From positions 6,134,429-6,198,428 of the forward strand of contig OZ037769.1 of NCBI GenBank assembly GCA_964035545.1: 64,000 nucleotides of DNA. Reading direction: 5' to 3'. Numbering within the stretch: position 1 is the first letter of the stretch; each line of letters starts with the position of its first letter. Origin of the DNA: Bugula neritina. Its lineage: Eukaryota > Bryozoa > Gymnolaemata > Cheilostomatida > Bugulidae. The notes under the pieces were generated by a model, which was not told the DNA's origin, searched no databases, and worked only from the letters and a program-made list of their open reading frames with translations. The translations under genes and the position numbers were made by a program. This document shows positions 41,201 to 49,017 of this stretch, piece by piece.

Positions 41201-44200
41201 GGCTATGCTTACTGGCCTGGCAGATCTCACACTGTTTGACTCTGAGCCGGACGTCAAGCTCCATCTGCGGCCAATACCACCGGAGTCGTAATTTGGATAT
41301 CACTCGCTTGACCCCTGCGTGGGCCTGCTTGTGAGTATCCCAAATCAACTCACGGCGGATGGCTGTGGGGCAGACTACCCTCTTCCTTTCCGGGTGTCTA
41401 CCGCTGGCAGCTAGAGAGATGGTTAGCAACCCATCCTACCCGATCCGCAGCGAGTCCCAACGCTGACAGTATAGCCGGAACTCGGCGCATCCCTGTCGTA
41501 TGCGTTCCTCGCTGGGTCGTCGCCCTTCCCTTTTGGCCCGGTATATGTCTGCCACGACTCCAGGCAGCTCTTCTTGGAGCTTCTTCAGCTCTCGAACATT
41601 ACCGGCCAGTACAGGGTTGGCGCGGAGGTTTTGTACATCCTCCGGGGACTCATCAACTCTTTGCCTGAGTTGACCTTGATCCCAGTCAAACGGTGCTCCG
41701 TGATGAGCCAGCGTCTCCAACTCGCATCGCGGGGGACCTCCATCCCTCCTCTCGATGTTGAGACACTGTTTGCAACCTCCGTCAGGTCGGCGACTCAACC
41801 CATCCGCATTGCTGTGTCTCTTGCCCGGTCGGTGTTCAATCCGGTATGAGAATTCAGCTAGGATTTCGAGCCACCGGGCGACCTGACTAGAGGGCTCTGC
41901 TCTCCTGCACAACCAGATCAGCGAGGCATGATCCGTACGCAGCCGGAACTTCCTGCCATATAGGTATGGTCTGAAGTGCTTCACTGACTTGATTACTGCC
42001 AGCAGCTCCTTGCGGGTAGTGCAGTAATTTCGTTCAGCGGGAGAGAGAGACTTGCTGTAGTAGGCTACTACTACTTCTCGGCCTTCCTGCACTTGTGACA
42101 GCACAGCGCCAACATTCTGGTCACTGGCGTCCGTGTCGAGGATGTACTCCAGAGTGGGGTCTGGGTAGGCCAAGATGGGCGCCGTTAGGAGGCAGCCCTT
42201 GAGGCGGTCGAACGCTTCTTGTTCGACTGGGGTCCACTGCCACGTCACTCCCTTTGCGGTAAGCCGGTTTAACGGCTGGGCTATGCCCGCAAAGTCTGGT
42301 ATGTATTGCCTGTAATACCCTACCAGCCCCAAGAAAGCCCGGAGTCCGGTCAAGTCTTGGGGGGTGACCCAGTCTTCTACTGCCCGTACCTTTTCGGGAT
42401 CCGTTGCCACGCCGTTTCGACCGACAACGTGCCCCAGGTACTTGACCTCCGGCTGCAACAGAGCGCACTTGGAAGGTTTGAGCTTAAGACCGGCACCTCG
42501 GAGTCTCTCGAAAACCTCCTGCAGACGACTGACATGTGTCTCGAAGTCTGGAGAGATTACGATGACATCATCGAGGTAGACCAGCAGTGTCTTCCAATGG
42601 AGTCCGCTAAGGACTTGTTCCATCAGCCTCTGGAAGGTGGCTGGGGCGGAGGTTAACCCGAAGGGCAGCACCTTCCACTTCCACAAACCGTCCCGTGTGA
42701 TAAACGCCGCTTTCTCTTGGGCGTCGGGACTCAGAGGAACCTGCCAATAGCCGCTTAGCAAGTCTAACGTACTGAAGTACTTGCTGCCGGCTAGAGCGTC
42801 CAATGACTCGTCAATACGAGGTAGAGGGTAGGCGTCCTGTATGGTTACGCTATTGAGTTTGCGGTAGTCCACACAGAACCGCCAACTGCCGTCTTTCTTC
42901 CGGACCAGTACGACTGGCGAGCTCCACGCACTATGGGCGGGCTCTATCAGTCCCCGGTCCAGAAGATCCCGTACTTGTCGGCTAACCTCCTTCTCTTTCT
43001 CCGGCCCCAGCCTGCGCGTGGGCTGCCGGACAGGGGCTGTCCCTGCAGTCAGCGGTATTTCGTGTCTGACAATTCCAGTCAGTCCCACGTCATGCTCTCC
43101 GCTGCTGAACACATCACCGTAGTCGCGTAGTAACTTGGCCATAGCTTGGCGTTCTCTGTTACTCGCGCAGCCGCCACTGGCTGTTTCGTATAACTCCCGG
43201 AGATGTGTTGGGACTGCCCCTCGTCCCTGAATAGGGTGTCGAGGGGGTGCCTCCGTCGCGTCACCCAGCGACGGGCCCACGTCCTCTTCCTGGACGGAAT
43301 GGAACCGGCCCAGCATTGACCCAGCTGGGAGCTCAATGGGCTCGGTAAAGGGGTTGACGCACTGCACTAAGACCTCCCCTCGCTCAGTTAGTCGGTTTAA
43401 ACTACTGGCGAGTTGGATCTTTTCGTGCGCGCTTTCAACGACCCCGAGCCTGGCTATCCGGTTGCTGTTCACTCGGCAGTGGATAGTAGCTCTGGAGCGT
43501 CCGGGTACGGTGCAGTTTCGAACTACCTGAACACCGCCCACCAGAGGACGCCCAAACTTATCCACACAGGCGAGTCCTCGCCCGCCCATCAGCACCACCG
43601 ACTTACTGAAATCTATTCGGCACTGGTGTTGCTTCAAGAAGGGCATTCCGAGGATAGCATCTTCCTCCAGTTGACCTATGATAAAGGTCTCCTGTACAGC
43701 CTGATCTCGGACACGCCCAGGGAGCTCGATAATACCATAAAAGGGGATACATGACCCGTCTGCCAGGGTGCCATGTTCTCCAGTATACGGTCGTACTCTA
43801 TCCCTGTCCCGGCGGGGCAGTGCCTCAAAGACTCTACGACTGAGAAGGTTGGTAGTACAACCGGAGTCGAGCAGGAAAGTGACGGCGTTGCCGGCCACCT
43901 TTCCGGGTAGGAAATAGCTCTCTCCATGTGGTTGTACTTTCACCCCCCCCCCCCCCCGCATGTGCTGTCCTGGTTTGACAGGACGGCGGGGGTTTCACCC
44001 GTGGTTTACGGGGCTTCCGGCGGCGAGGTTGGTGCCGGCGGGGTTTGGGCCTCTCCACTGGGCCTTCTGGCTCCATTTCAGTGGCGGGCTCCTCCTCCCG
44101 AGGTAACCGGTGAAACCGGTTAGCGAGTGGCAGGGAGAAGGTACTGGGCCGTTGTGCGGGCCTACTAGTCCTGCGTGGTACCTGCCACTCGGGTGGGGTG

Positions 44201-47200
44201 TTCCGCCGTGTCCGTACGGACAGACGACGGCGCGTTCCACCATACTCCTTTAGTTGCGGCCCGCGGGGAGGGAGTGTGTCCGCGGGCCGTGACAGTTTAA
44301 CGCCCCCTGGTATTGGGGTCGTCCTTTCTGTCCCTGGTCCTGATCGGCGCTACTCCAGCCCTGCCCCACAGATGTTGGGGGCATCCGCAAGGCCTGACCG
44401 GGGCCAGCACCGGCCAGAATGGTTACCAATTGTCCCAGCATCTCTACCATGCGGTCCACTTCGGCTTCCAGCGGGAGGGCTTCGGAGCCTGTCGTAGCCC
44501 TGGCAGCGCTGACTCCAACCACTGGGGGGTTCCTTTGTGCTCGATGCATTTGGGTAGCCAACAGGTAAGCTTCTCCAGCCTTCAGGGCATCCTCTATTCT
44601 GGTTATCCCTTTAGCTCGTAGGTGATGGTCTAGGCCCAGGTCGTTTAGGGACTGGACAAAGGCGTCATAGGTGTAACGCTCCTGGTGTTGTGCTGGCAGA
44701 TCGCTATATGCAATCTGCGCCAGCTTCTTCACCGTCGCGGCATGTTCTTGCAGCGAGGTCCGCGGGGTGCGGCACAATCTCTCCAGCTTGGTCCTAGCGT
44801 CTATGACGGAGGTGCCAAAACGGGCCCGCAGCGCAGCCAGTATGCCGTCTACGTTCGTTCCCACTCCGTACGGCTTGGCTTGCTCCGTCACCGCCCTCCG
44901 CAATTGGATAAGGGCCACTCTATGCGGCCATTGAGCAACTTCCATTACCTCTCTAAATTCTTGTATAAATTGTTCGACATCTTCCGACCCAGTAAAGGTG
45001 GGAGCTTTCAAGCAATGTCTATAAGCTTCTTCTCCTTCACGATTCACAGGATTAACAGCATTTCTACGCTCACCTTCTACTGGGGGTGGTTGCATTCTAG
45101 CATTTTCAGTCTCCATCTTTGATATACACTATCCCACCGCTGCCACCACTGTTATAGTTTTCAGATTTAGGGTTGATGTGCCACCAAGAGAGTCTATTTC
45201 ACACTAGAGAAACTTCACCAGTTAAGTCGAGTAGATATCGTTATATTTAATACAAGAATACATAATAAAAATCCAATGTACAACAGTAATGATACGCACG
45301 TCTATTTAGTTTACAGCACTATCCTCGACTGAGCTAGTAGCGCGAAGCGGCTACTATTACTTATCAAACAGCTTAGCTAATTGGCTAATACAGTGTTCCG
45401 GGTCAATACGCAACCTTGCGTATTGTGTTGCTGGTAGCTCCACGAGCCACCACAATATGAGGATGCAAGAAAAAATTATTAATTATGTGTATAACTTACA
45501 GCAACACTTTAATAAATGCGACTACAGTAAACAATGATTGCACAGATAAAATCAATATTTAAAATATTATCAGAGATTTTTTATATGCACTCAAACAACT
45601 ATCATTACTGATCAACTTTTGTGTAATTTTTATTTTTTCATAAAAAAATATTATTCAATTGATGAAAATCATTATATTACTAACTACAACTAGATTTTCT
45701 ACACATTCTAGAAATATTACCTAATATTTTATATACTTAACATTGCCTACAAACACGTGTATCAGTGCAACACTGAGTGTTAAAAATAAAAATCAATCTC
45801 AGCATCCATAAACTTTTACTTGAACATTAAAAATATTTTTAACTAGGTCTTACTTATCAACTTGATCCAAAACTTCTAAATTCCAAACTCTCATAGTTTG
45901 ATCGGAGCTGAGAGAAAGGAACTGTGGACCCCAGGGATAATTAGCGAGTCCAGTTACACTCTTTGTATGACCCACAAATACAAACTGCAATTTCCAATCA
46001 CTGGACCAGACTTTGACTAAAACCATTAAAGTAAATTAATAACTAATAATCAACAGTTTACAGTGTAGTTAACGCGCTAAAATGCTGATATATTTGTTAG
46101 AGAACACAAGTTGAATAGTGGGTGAGACAAGTTCGTAGTATATAACATTTAGTATCATAACGAATATAGCTGGTACATGCTATGCTGTATTACATGGCTG
46201 GTAAAGTCGCATGTAGTAAATGTTAGGCTATGTGATGCACTGAATAGCCCGGCAGCAACTTACTCGATCCGTCATAGGCAGCAGATATCAAATACTTGAG
46301 AGGATTGAAGAACAACAAAGCTGTAATGTCTCTTTGATGTAGATTCTTTCTCCAACACACAAACTGCATGTCACTCACACTAAATACCTGCATGAATCAA
46401 CAACACAAACTTATTACAAAGAATGATAATATTTAATAAAACAAACTACAACAGTTTAAGAAAAAAAACTGTATAAAACAGTGAATGTGGGAAATTATTG
46501 AATTTAACTATTTCTCTACAGGTTCTTTTTCTCTTTTTCAATTACATTCGCTAAGTTTTTTAATATTCTAGAAATTATACAAAAAGTGATTAGCCAGCTC
46601 TTATTATATTACAAAGAAGGTAAAATACTACAACATGCCATTGATAAAAGTGTTTAAAACATCTTTAGGTGACTTGGAGTTACAAATAAAAAATTAGAGA
46701 AGAAACTAATAGATAATTTATTATGTCCATCCTAAGTAATAGAATGGACAAATTAATCATGTTAATAAACTAAATTCTATGTTTTACAAAGGTATTACGT
46801 TTTACTTACTGCTAAACAGGCATCAAATGCCACATAACACTTTTGAGTTCTGCTCGGGGTGTCTTCTAGGGCCAATAGATGCAGCTCTCTCCCTTCCAGA
46901 ATCTCATGTTCCATACGAGTGTGTCTCGCTATGAGATGACGATTCCCAAACCGGAACACATAACACTATTGAGTATATAGAATAAAGTGTATACATTATC
47001 ATGAAGAGATTATTACACTATTATATATTGCCCAATATACTGGAAAAACATTTTGACCTGCAAAATTATAAAAAAAGTATTCACTCAGATTTTTATTGAG
47101 TGGAAAAGTGCTAATTACTAGCTATTATTTTAAAAAACGGTGCAATTGTGTTAATTTACCAAATTTGTTCCAATTTAAGTTTTTGAGATGTTTTTTAGCA

Positions 47201-49017
47201 CTGCTGTCTAGCTATATTGTAAATGATACTAAAAAACATAAAACTTTTGCCCCCACTGGGATTCGAGCACGACACCTTCGGCTTGCAAGCAGGCTCGCTA
47301 GTATTACACCACAGGGGCCAACTCAACACTGCACAAAAAACTAAATAATCTGAAAACATTCATTTACCAGCAAGTATCCATTTCCACACACAATGAGCTC
47401 TTCTTTTGGTTCATTGTAAATGACTTGGTAAAGTTCACTTGGAGCGTCAGCTTGTGAATAGAGCTCAAAATCACTGCCATACAGCTACAAACATAGGCCT
47501 TTCTCCTTAAATTACCAATAATATGCTTAGAAAATGTGCGTATGTGCTTGCATATACATATACATAAGTAGGTGCGTGTATGAGGGTGTGCGTATGTGCA
47601 TTTGGGTCTTAATAGCTTTTTAAAGCGTAAGTTGTAACTTAGAAAATAACTGCTAGATTCAGTGTCCACAGAGTCAAGTCAAGTAGTATAGGCAGGAAGT
47701 AAACAATGCAGCAAGTCGAACTGACAATACAGGAACAGTTGTAACATAAAACTAAAAACTCACGTAAAGAGTTGGTTGCTTGTACTTCCAGCCAACATAC
47801 GAATTAATGTGTTTGATGTAACACAATCTGTTAATGTCCTCTGTGGGCATAAAAATATTCTTTCTCATGCCTGAGCTATGAAATATTCTAATAGCTTCTT
47901 CATCCACAGAAATATATTCCTGCATTGATATTAAGTTTCAATTTCAAACTTGCATTTCAATTGAGCATAAATTTTCAAGACTATATGTTGAAAATGTTTA
48001 TTAATTGTTTAATAACGAGTTTATAGCAACACCCTGCATTAACATTAATTATTACCATTCATATTAGGCAACATTATTCAATGAATCAACAGATACCAAA
48101 TGTAATTCAAGTTTATAGTAATTTTTCAAGAAGAACAAATAACAAACTTAAATATAACAAAAGAAAACTCGTTGTACAGTACTGATATAACAGAAAGATA
48201 TTAAAACTCACATCTGTGGTTGTGTTATGAAATGCAGTAGTGATGGCATTTCTGTGCATTATTTGTCTTTGAAAATGAACACCGTGTGACACATGCCGCT
48301 GTTTTACATCATTCTCAAGACTAGCATTGGCAGTGTCTAAGATTGTTTCTCTCAAACGGTTCCATAAGTAGCGAATCCTAAGACACATTCAATGTGACTA
48401 ATAAGCGAATATAAATTTCAGTAAACAGTGTTGTAAGTAGCAGACTACTGCCTACTCAGTAAAGAAGTCTAGCAACATAAAATCTACTTACTACTTTATA
48501 AATAGAAAACATTCAGTAATGCAATAACAATCAAACCCTGATTAAACAAGTAACTTGGATAACAGAAAAAGATATTCGAGAAGTTTTTGCAAATAGTGTT
48601 AGCAGCTATAAATACTACACAGAAACAGGTTAGCAGAAGACCAGAAGACTCAAGACTGGGTCTATTTTTAGTTTACCGTAGTTTGAGCTCCACTCGGCTA
48701 AATTATCACAAAAGAAATTAACAAAATAATAGTTTTAGGTTTTAAAGCTAACGTTCTATAAGGCAACATGTTTCCCATTTCAAAAAGTAATAATTTGCTT
48801 ATATGGTTAAACCTTCATTAATAACTAAACTCTAAAATAACGCCATCAACTCATTATCTTAGTATTTCACTTTACCAGTACCTTCATCAACATTCAAAGA
48901 AATTAAAAAACAATACTTTAAACTTTACCGAGCCGCTTTGATTTCTTCACCTCTCTCATCTTTTACTTTCTCAGACCCAGCACTGTTAATTCTTTTGCTA
49001 TTTTTATAGTCTTTCAT
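17250..49017 (-). CDS. WDR97/WDR87-type WD-repeat protein, 36 exons, 1,767 residues
   Basis: Exons in transcript order: 49017-48929, 48377-48212, 47919-47764, 47484-47368, 46965-46810, 46387-46264, 46016-45854, 37708-37580, 37040-36862, 35871-35770, 35149-34955, 34514-34377, 33950-33912, 32709-32527, 31978-31840, 31453-31347, 30860-30733, 30230-30135, 29978-29826, 29128-28930, 27494-27331, 26897-26829, 26501-26442, 25858-25817, 25410-25285, 24982-24833, 24159-24091, 23514-23017, 22780-22691, 22477-22301, 21796-21673, 20748-20615, 19846-19632, 18929-18805, 18129-17949, 17571-17250. Phases agree throughout. WD repeats fill roughly residues 80-690 (GSIKVW, QTMRVWNLE, VLHLWTVDD, NVIKVWRLFP, GTVRVW). 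Next come a linker with GFLPNSVLVRLLFPEDAK, a Ser/Lys-rich stretch, a poly-Pro segment (about 1312-1375), and a C-terminal helical region starting PEFVTQFFPDEWFQQYFPNC and ending KYFLHDESY. Known: proteins of this type are linked to cilia and sperm. Inferred: an axonemal scaffold. Choice between WDR97 and WDR87 is not settled. Confidence 0.85.
20200..20510. repeat. Degenerate ~19 bp minisatellite (CACTTATTAAACACACC)
   Basis: About 15 imperfect copies of a unit like CACCCACTTATTAAACACA in the intron between WD-gene exons 33 and 32, ending about 105 bp from exon 32. Its translation gives spurious His/Thr/Tyr-rich frames. Confidence 0.85.
27523..28444. repeat. 26 bp minisatellite, about 35 copies
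   Basis: Unit TAACTAGTTACCCTACACCA followed by GCCCCC. Copies differ mainly at two sites: the C/T content of the CCCCC/CTCCT tail and an occasional A/G or C/T change. It lies in the WD-gene intron directly upstream of exon 21, starting about 30 bp from the acceptor. Each unit carries an ACTAGT palindrome. Variant units recur in blocks, suggesting block duplication. No gene inside. Confidence 0.97.
28550..28665. repeat. TATTCTATACTC-like AT-rich tract
   Basis: Short irregular repeats of TATACT/TATTCTA. The same words make a longer tract at 32060-32475 in another intron of the same gene. Confidence 0.6.
32060..32475. repeat. Degenerate TATTCTATACTCTATTTTATAC tract
   Basis: About 400 bp of imperfect units ending about 50 bp from the donor of WD-gene exon 14. 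No fixed period. Confidence 0.7.
33077..33198. repeat. 42 bp tandem repeat, three copies
   Basis: Unit beginning CCCTCTCTATTAAATTAATA and ending in TTGAGAACTA plus a few bases. CCCTCT recurs every 42 bases. Intronic. Confidence 0.8.
38009..38313 (-). repeat. 3' LTR
   Basis: 305 bp, identical to 45150-45454 except for one base seen near 38060. Terminal TG...CA on the plus strand as well. Confidence 0.95.
38315..38325 (-). promoter_or_regulatory. Polypurine tract of the LTR element
   Basis: On the minus strand GGAGGGGGCAG lies directly before the 3' LTR, the expected position for plus-strand priming. Confidence 0.7.
38578..39012 (-). pseudogene. C-terminal part of the element's extra 3' ORF (coiled coil), after an in-frame stop
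   Basis: In the same frame as the zinc-finger ORF just upstream and separated from it only by a TAA at 39015-39013. About 144 codons stay open to the stop at 38578. Residues include a Pro/Ser linker, a basic patch (SSERKRHRQP) and a heptad-like segment (REVEARAHDLEQEVYRL, then QAASSELKYLQESIKRM) predicted to form a coiled coil. An internal ATG at 38853 exists, but shared frame and composition suggest one original ORF. Confidence 0.6.
39013..39651 (-). CDS. Extra 3' ORF of the Ty3/gypsy element: zinc-finger protein
   Basis: 212 codons downstream of integrase, in a different frame from pol, with ATG 18 bases after the pol stop. The N-terminal two thirds are acidic and Pro/Thr/Ser-rich. Residues about 150-205 carry one classical C2H2 finger (CNLC..H...H) and a second, atypical finger (CPCGEYSYNRDYLLRHQRTM then Cys). 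It ends at TAA 39015-39013, with an open, in-frame coiled-coil extension beyond. Ty3/gypsy elements usually lack such an ORF; in position it resembles an env-like third ORF, but nothing here looks like an envelope (no signal peptide or membrane segment). A role in nucleic-acid or chromatin binding is inferred only from the fingers. A donor-like CAG|GTAAGC sits at the end of pol and might serve a spliced RNA. Confidence 0.7.
   Translation of the reverse strand: METGSMPVNSELIQQIESELLGTTFPVNDDEDTVMADGLLDLELDTVLGQSTHDSSVPRVHSKSCDSQASNGRQSLELCCKDPPRSNNNSTFVDTLAPVSTGMPSLEMAWDPEPAPTTPTTRQLPPQLEATSNWITPATEREIGTHQGGESNRECNLCQQRFTTHRRLKVHLPQHYITTFCPCGEYSYNRDYLLRHQRTMQCYQGHVYEVDE
39669..41435 (-). CDS. 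Pol C-terminal part: integrase of the Ty3/gypsy element
   Basis: Open from the codon after the TAG at 41438-41436 to the stop at 39669 (first ATG 41429). Seen: an H2C2 zinc-binding head (HKQAHAGVKR then CEICQASK), a DDE core with Asp in VAVDLVGPM, Asp in IHSDQGAQFQ and Glu in HPQGNGVVERNNR, and a GPY/F-type module (FVGPYVVVEAMPNHTYKIE). The last about 200 residues are Pro/Glu-rich and carry an unusual CWSC and YADIAKG tail. It lies in the same frame as the upstream pol half, so one nonsense codon splits an otherwise continuous polyprotein. Confidence 0.92.
   Translation of the reverse strand, partial: DGLLTISLAASGRHPERKRVVCPTAIRRELIWDTHKQAHAGVKRVISKLRLRWYWPQMELDVRLRVKQCEICQASKHSRPPGEAGRRRLYAGRPWQVVAVDLVGPMPLTPRGNNWILVLTDHFTRWADALAIPDASAPTVARALDQHVFCYFGLPEQIHSDQGAQFQSQLMSDLCHLWGVNQSRTTPYHPQGNGVVERNNRMLGDALRSLLLGRGQEEWDTVLPQVMRAYRSTPHTSTGETPNLLMLGRETRVPDHLTYHVPEQDNSVHEYASELVERMKAAHDILRQQQWKVRHEDSDEPPLYQRGDKVWMVNYRRRRGQADKLKPKFVGPYVVVEAMPNHTYKIERSGQVSIQNESRLKPYWASPDGVGEAPPLLEPRRQTTTRGRRRHGPEYEVVIPREENLVREERQLLSTEACPPPPSLIPSLPETEPVPEVQTPTEGGAPSGEQEEVTTNGEVETPLEAPTNEPASVSPPLERGQRTRKPPLYLKDFICDCIRSGAHESLGENRTIKCWSCEPHANINFCEGGIVGGINARKANSSDLVPQKRCSAFSYADIAKGRRISQPAPTLPRTLSMDINTEFPGKPV
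41436..43961 (-). CDS. Pol N-terminal part: protease, reverse transcriptase and RNase H
   Basis: 841 codons. Seen in order: aspartic protease with LLDSGCTTNLLS (DSG active site) and ILGMPFL near residues 30-110; RT with FCVDYRKLNS, STLDLLSGYWQ and the catalytic YLDDVIV near 320-480; RNase H with DTDASDQNVGAVLSQ and later RTDHASLIWL near 600-690; then a tether and the stop TAG at 41438-41436, just before the integrase zinc head. The first ATG follows a run of 15 G (plus-strand C15, 43943-43957), so the true N-terminus was probably reached from gag by frameshift or lies upstream. All core catalytic motifs are intact. Confidence 0.95.
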   Translation of the reverse strand: MRGGGGVKVQPHGESYFLPGKVAGNAVTFLLDSGCTTNLLSRRVFEALPRRDRDRVRPYTGEHGTLADGSCIPFYGIIELPGRVRDQAVQETFIIGQLEEDAILGMPFLKQHQCRIDFSKSVVLMGGRGLACVDKFGRPLVGGVQVVRNCTVPGRSRATIHCRVNSNRIARLGVVESAHEKIQLASSLNRLTERGEVLVQCVNPFTEPIELPAGSMLGRFHSVQEEDVGPSLGDATEAPPRHPIQGRGAVPTHLRELYETASGGCASNRERQAMAKLLRDYGDVFSSGEHDVGLTGIVRHEIPLTAGTAPVRQPTRRLGPEKEKEVSRQVRDLLDRGLIEPAHSAWSSPVVLVRKKDGSWRFCVDYRKLNSVTIQDAYPLPRIDESLDALAGSKYFSTLDLLSGYWQVPLSPDAQEKAAFITRDGLWKWKVLPFGLTSAPATFQRLMEQVLSGLHWKTLLVYLDDVIVISPDFETHVSRLQEVFERLRGAGLKLKPSKCALLQPEVKYLGHVVGRNGVATDPEKVRAVEDWVTPQDLTGLRAFLGLVGYYRQYIPDFAGIAQPLNRLTAKGVTWQWTPVEQEAFDRLKGCLLTAPILAYPDPTLEYILDTDASDQNVGAVLSQVQEGREVVVAYYSKSLSPAERNYCTTRKELLAVIKSVKHFRPYLYGRKFRLRTDHASLIWLCRRAEPSSQVARWLEILAEFSYRIEHRPGKRHSNADGLSRRPDGGCKQCLNIERRDGGPPRCELETLAHHGAPFDWDQGQLRQRVDESPEDVQNLRANPVLAGNVRELKKLQEELPGVVADIYRAKREGRRPSEERIRQGCAEFRLYCQRWDSLRIG
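43930..44300 (-). pseudogene. Gag C-terminal/nucleocapsid region, out of frame with both neighbours
   Basis: A second minus-strand frame stays open through this stretch and encodes Pro/Arg-rich sequence of gag-tail type (NRFHRLPREEEP, RRHQPRRRKPRKPRVKPP). The gag frame proper stops at 44252-44250, and the pol frame is closed by TGA at 43997-43995 before it opens. Reading through would need one frame change near 44250-44300 and another at the 15-base G run. A Cys/His box is only partly visible near 44275. Confidence 0.55.
43943..43957. repeat. C15 homopolymer at the gag-pol frame junction
   Basis: Fifteen C on the plus strand (G15 on the coding strand). It is a likely site of slippage, either biological or from sequencing, and sits exactly where the frame changes. 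Confidence 0.9.
44250..45116 (-). CDS. Gag (capsid region) of the Ty3/gypsy element
   Basis: 288 codons from the first ATG after the primer site. Seen: PTFTGSEDVEQFIQEFREV typical of the start of a Ty3-type capsid, then LIQLRRAVTEQAKPY, a middle with ARFGTSVIDARTKLERL, and IAYSDLPAQHQERYTYDAFV followed by LNDLGLDHHLRAKGI. This order matches the retrotransposon gag capsid family (LxxxLxGxA, YDAFVxxLxD). The C-terminal nucleocapsid lies in another frame (43930-44300), so this copy is broken there. It forms the particle shell. Confidence 0.88.
   Translation of the reverse strand: METENARMQPPPVEGERRNAVNPVNREGEEAYRHCLKAPTFTGSEDVEQFIQEFREVMEVAQWPHRVALIQLRRAVTEQAKPYGVGTNVDGILAALRARFGTSVIDARTKLERLCRTPRTSLQEHAATVKKLAQIAYSDLPAQHQERYTYDAFVQSLNDLGLDHHLRAKGITRIEDALKAGEAYLLATQMHRAQRNPPVVGVSAARATTGSEALPLEAEVDRMVEMLGQLVTILAGAGPGQALRMPPTSVGQGWSSADQDQGQKGRPQYQGALNCHGPRTHSLPAGRN
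45131..45148 (-). promoter_or_regulatory. Primer binding site complementary to tRNA-Leu 3' end
   Basis: One base inside the 5' LTR. The plus strand ATCCCACCGCTGCCACCA equals the 3' end (with CCA) of animal tRNA-Leu of the AAG/TAG type, as I recall that tRNA; 18 bases match. It primes minus-strand DNA synthesis. Confidence 0.85.
45150..45454 (-). repeat. 5' LTR
   Basis: 305 bp copy of 38009-38313. It should carry the element's promoter. Confidence 0.95.
47245..47325 (-). repeat. tRNA-like SINE head
   Basis: On the minus strand it begins GGCCCCTGTGGTGTAATAC and has a B-box-like GTGCTCGAATCCC; the ends GGCCCC and GTGGGGGC can pair. Arms are imperfect, so it is not a functional tRNA. It resembles 55305-55375. 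In a WD-gene intron. Confidence 0.55.

Larger units (their letters stand above)
38009..45454 (-). mobile_element. Ty3/gypsy (Metaviridae-type) LTR retrotransposon, full length, recently inserted
   Basis: Two 305 bp LTRs (38009-38313, 45150-45454) starting TG and ending CA frame a 7.4 kb element in intron 7 of the WD-repeat gene, sense to that gene. A 4 bp ATAT duplication flanks it (38005-38008, 45455-45458). I see one difference between the LTRs (TTTAACAC versus TTTCACAC), so the insertion is young. Order on the minus strand: LTR, tRNA-Leu PBS, gag, protease, RT, RNase H, integrase, extra zinc-finger ORF, polypurine tract, LTR. Integrase after RNase H identifies Ty3/gypsy. Two in-frame stops and two frame changes indicate this copy is probably not autonomous. 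It is more GC-rich than its surroundings, consistent with an independent origin. Confidence 0.96.

Noticed and set aside
39865-45122. Many plus-strand open frames of 65-182 codons across the LTR element
   Set aside because: They lie opposite gag and pol, show no known motif, and are expected in GC-richer DNA with long open frames on the other strand.
47245-47325. Functional tRNA gene
   Set aside because: A- and B-box-like words exist but the anticodon and T stems do not pair; better explained as a SINE head.
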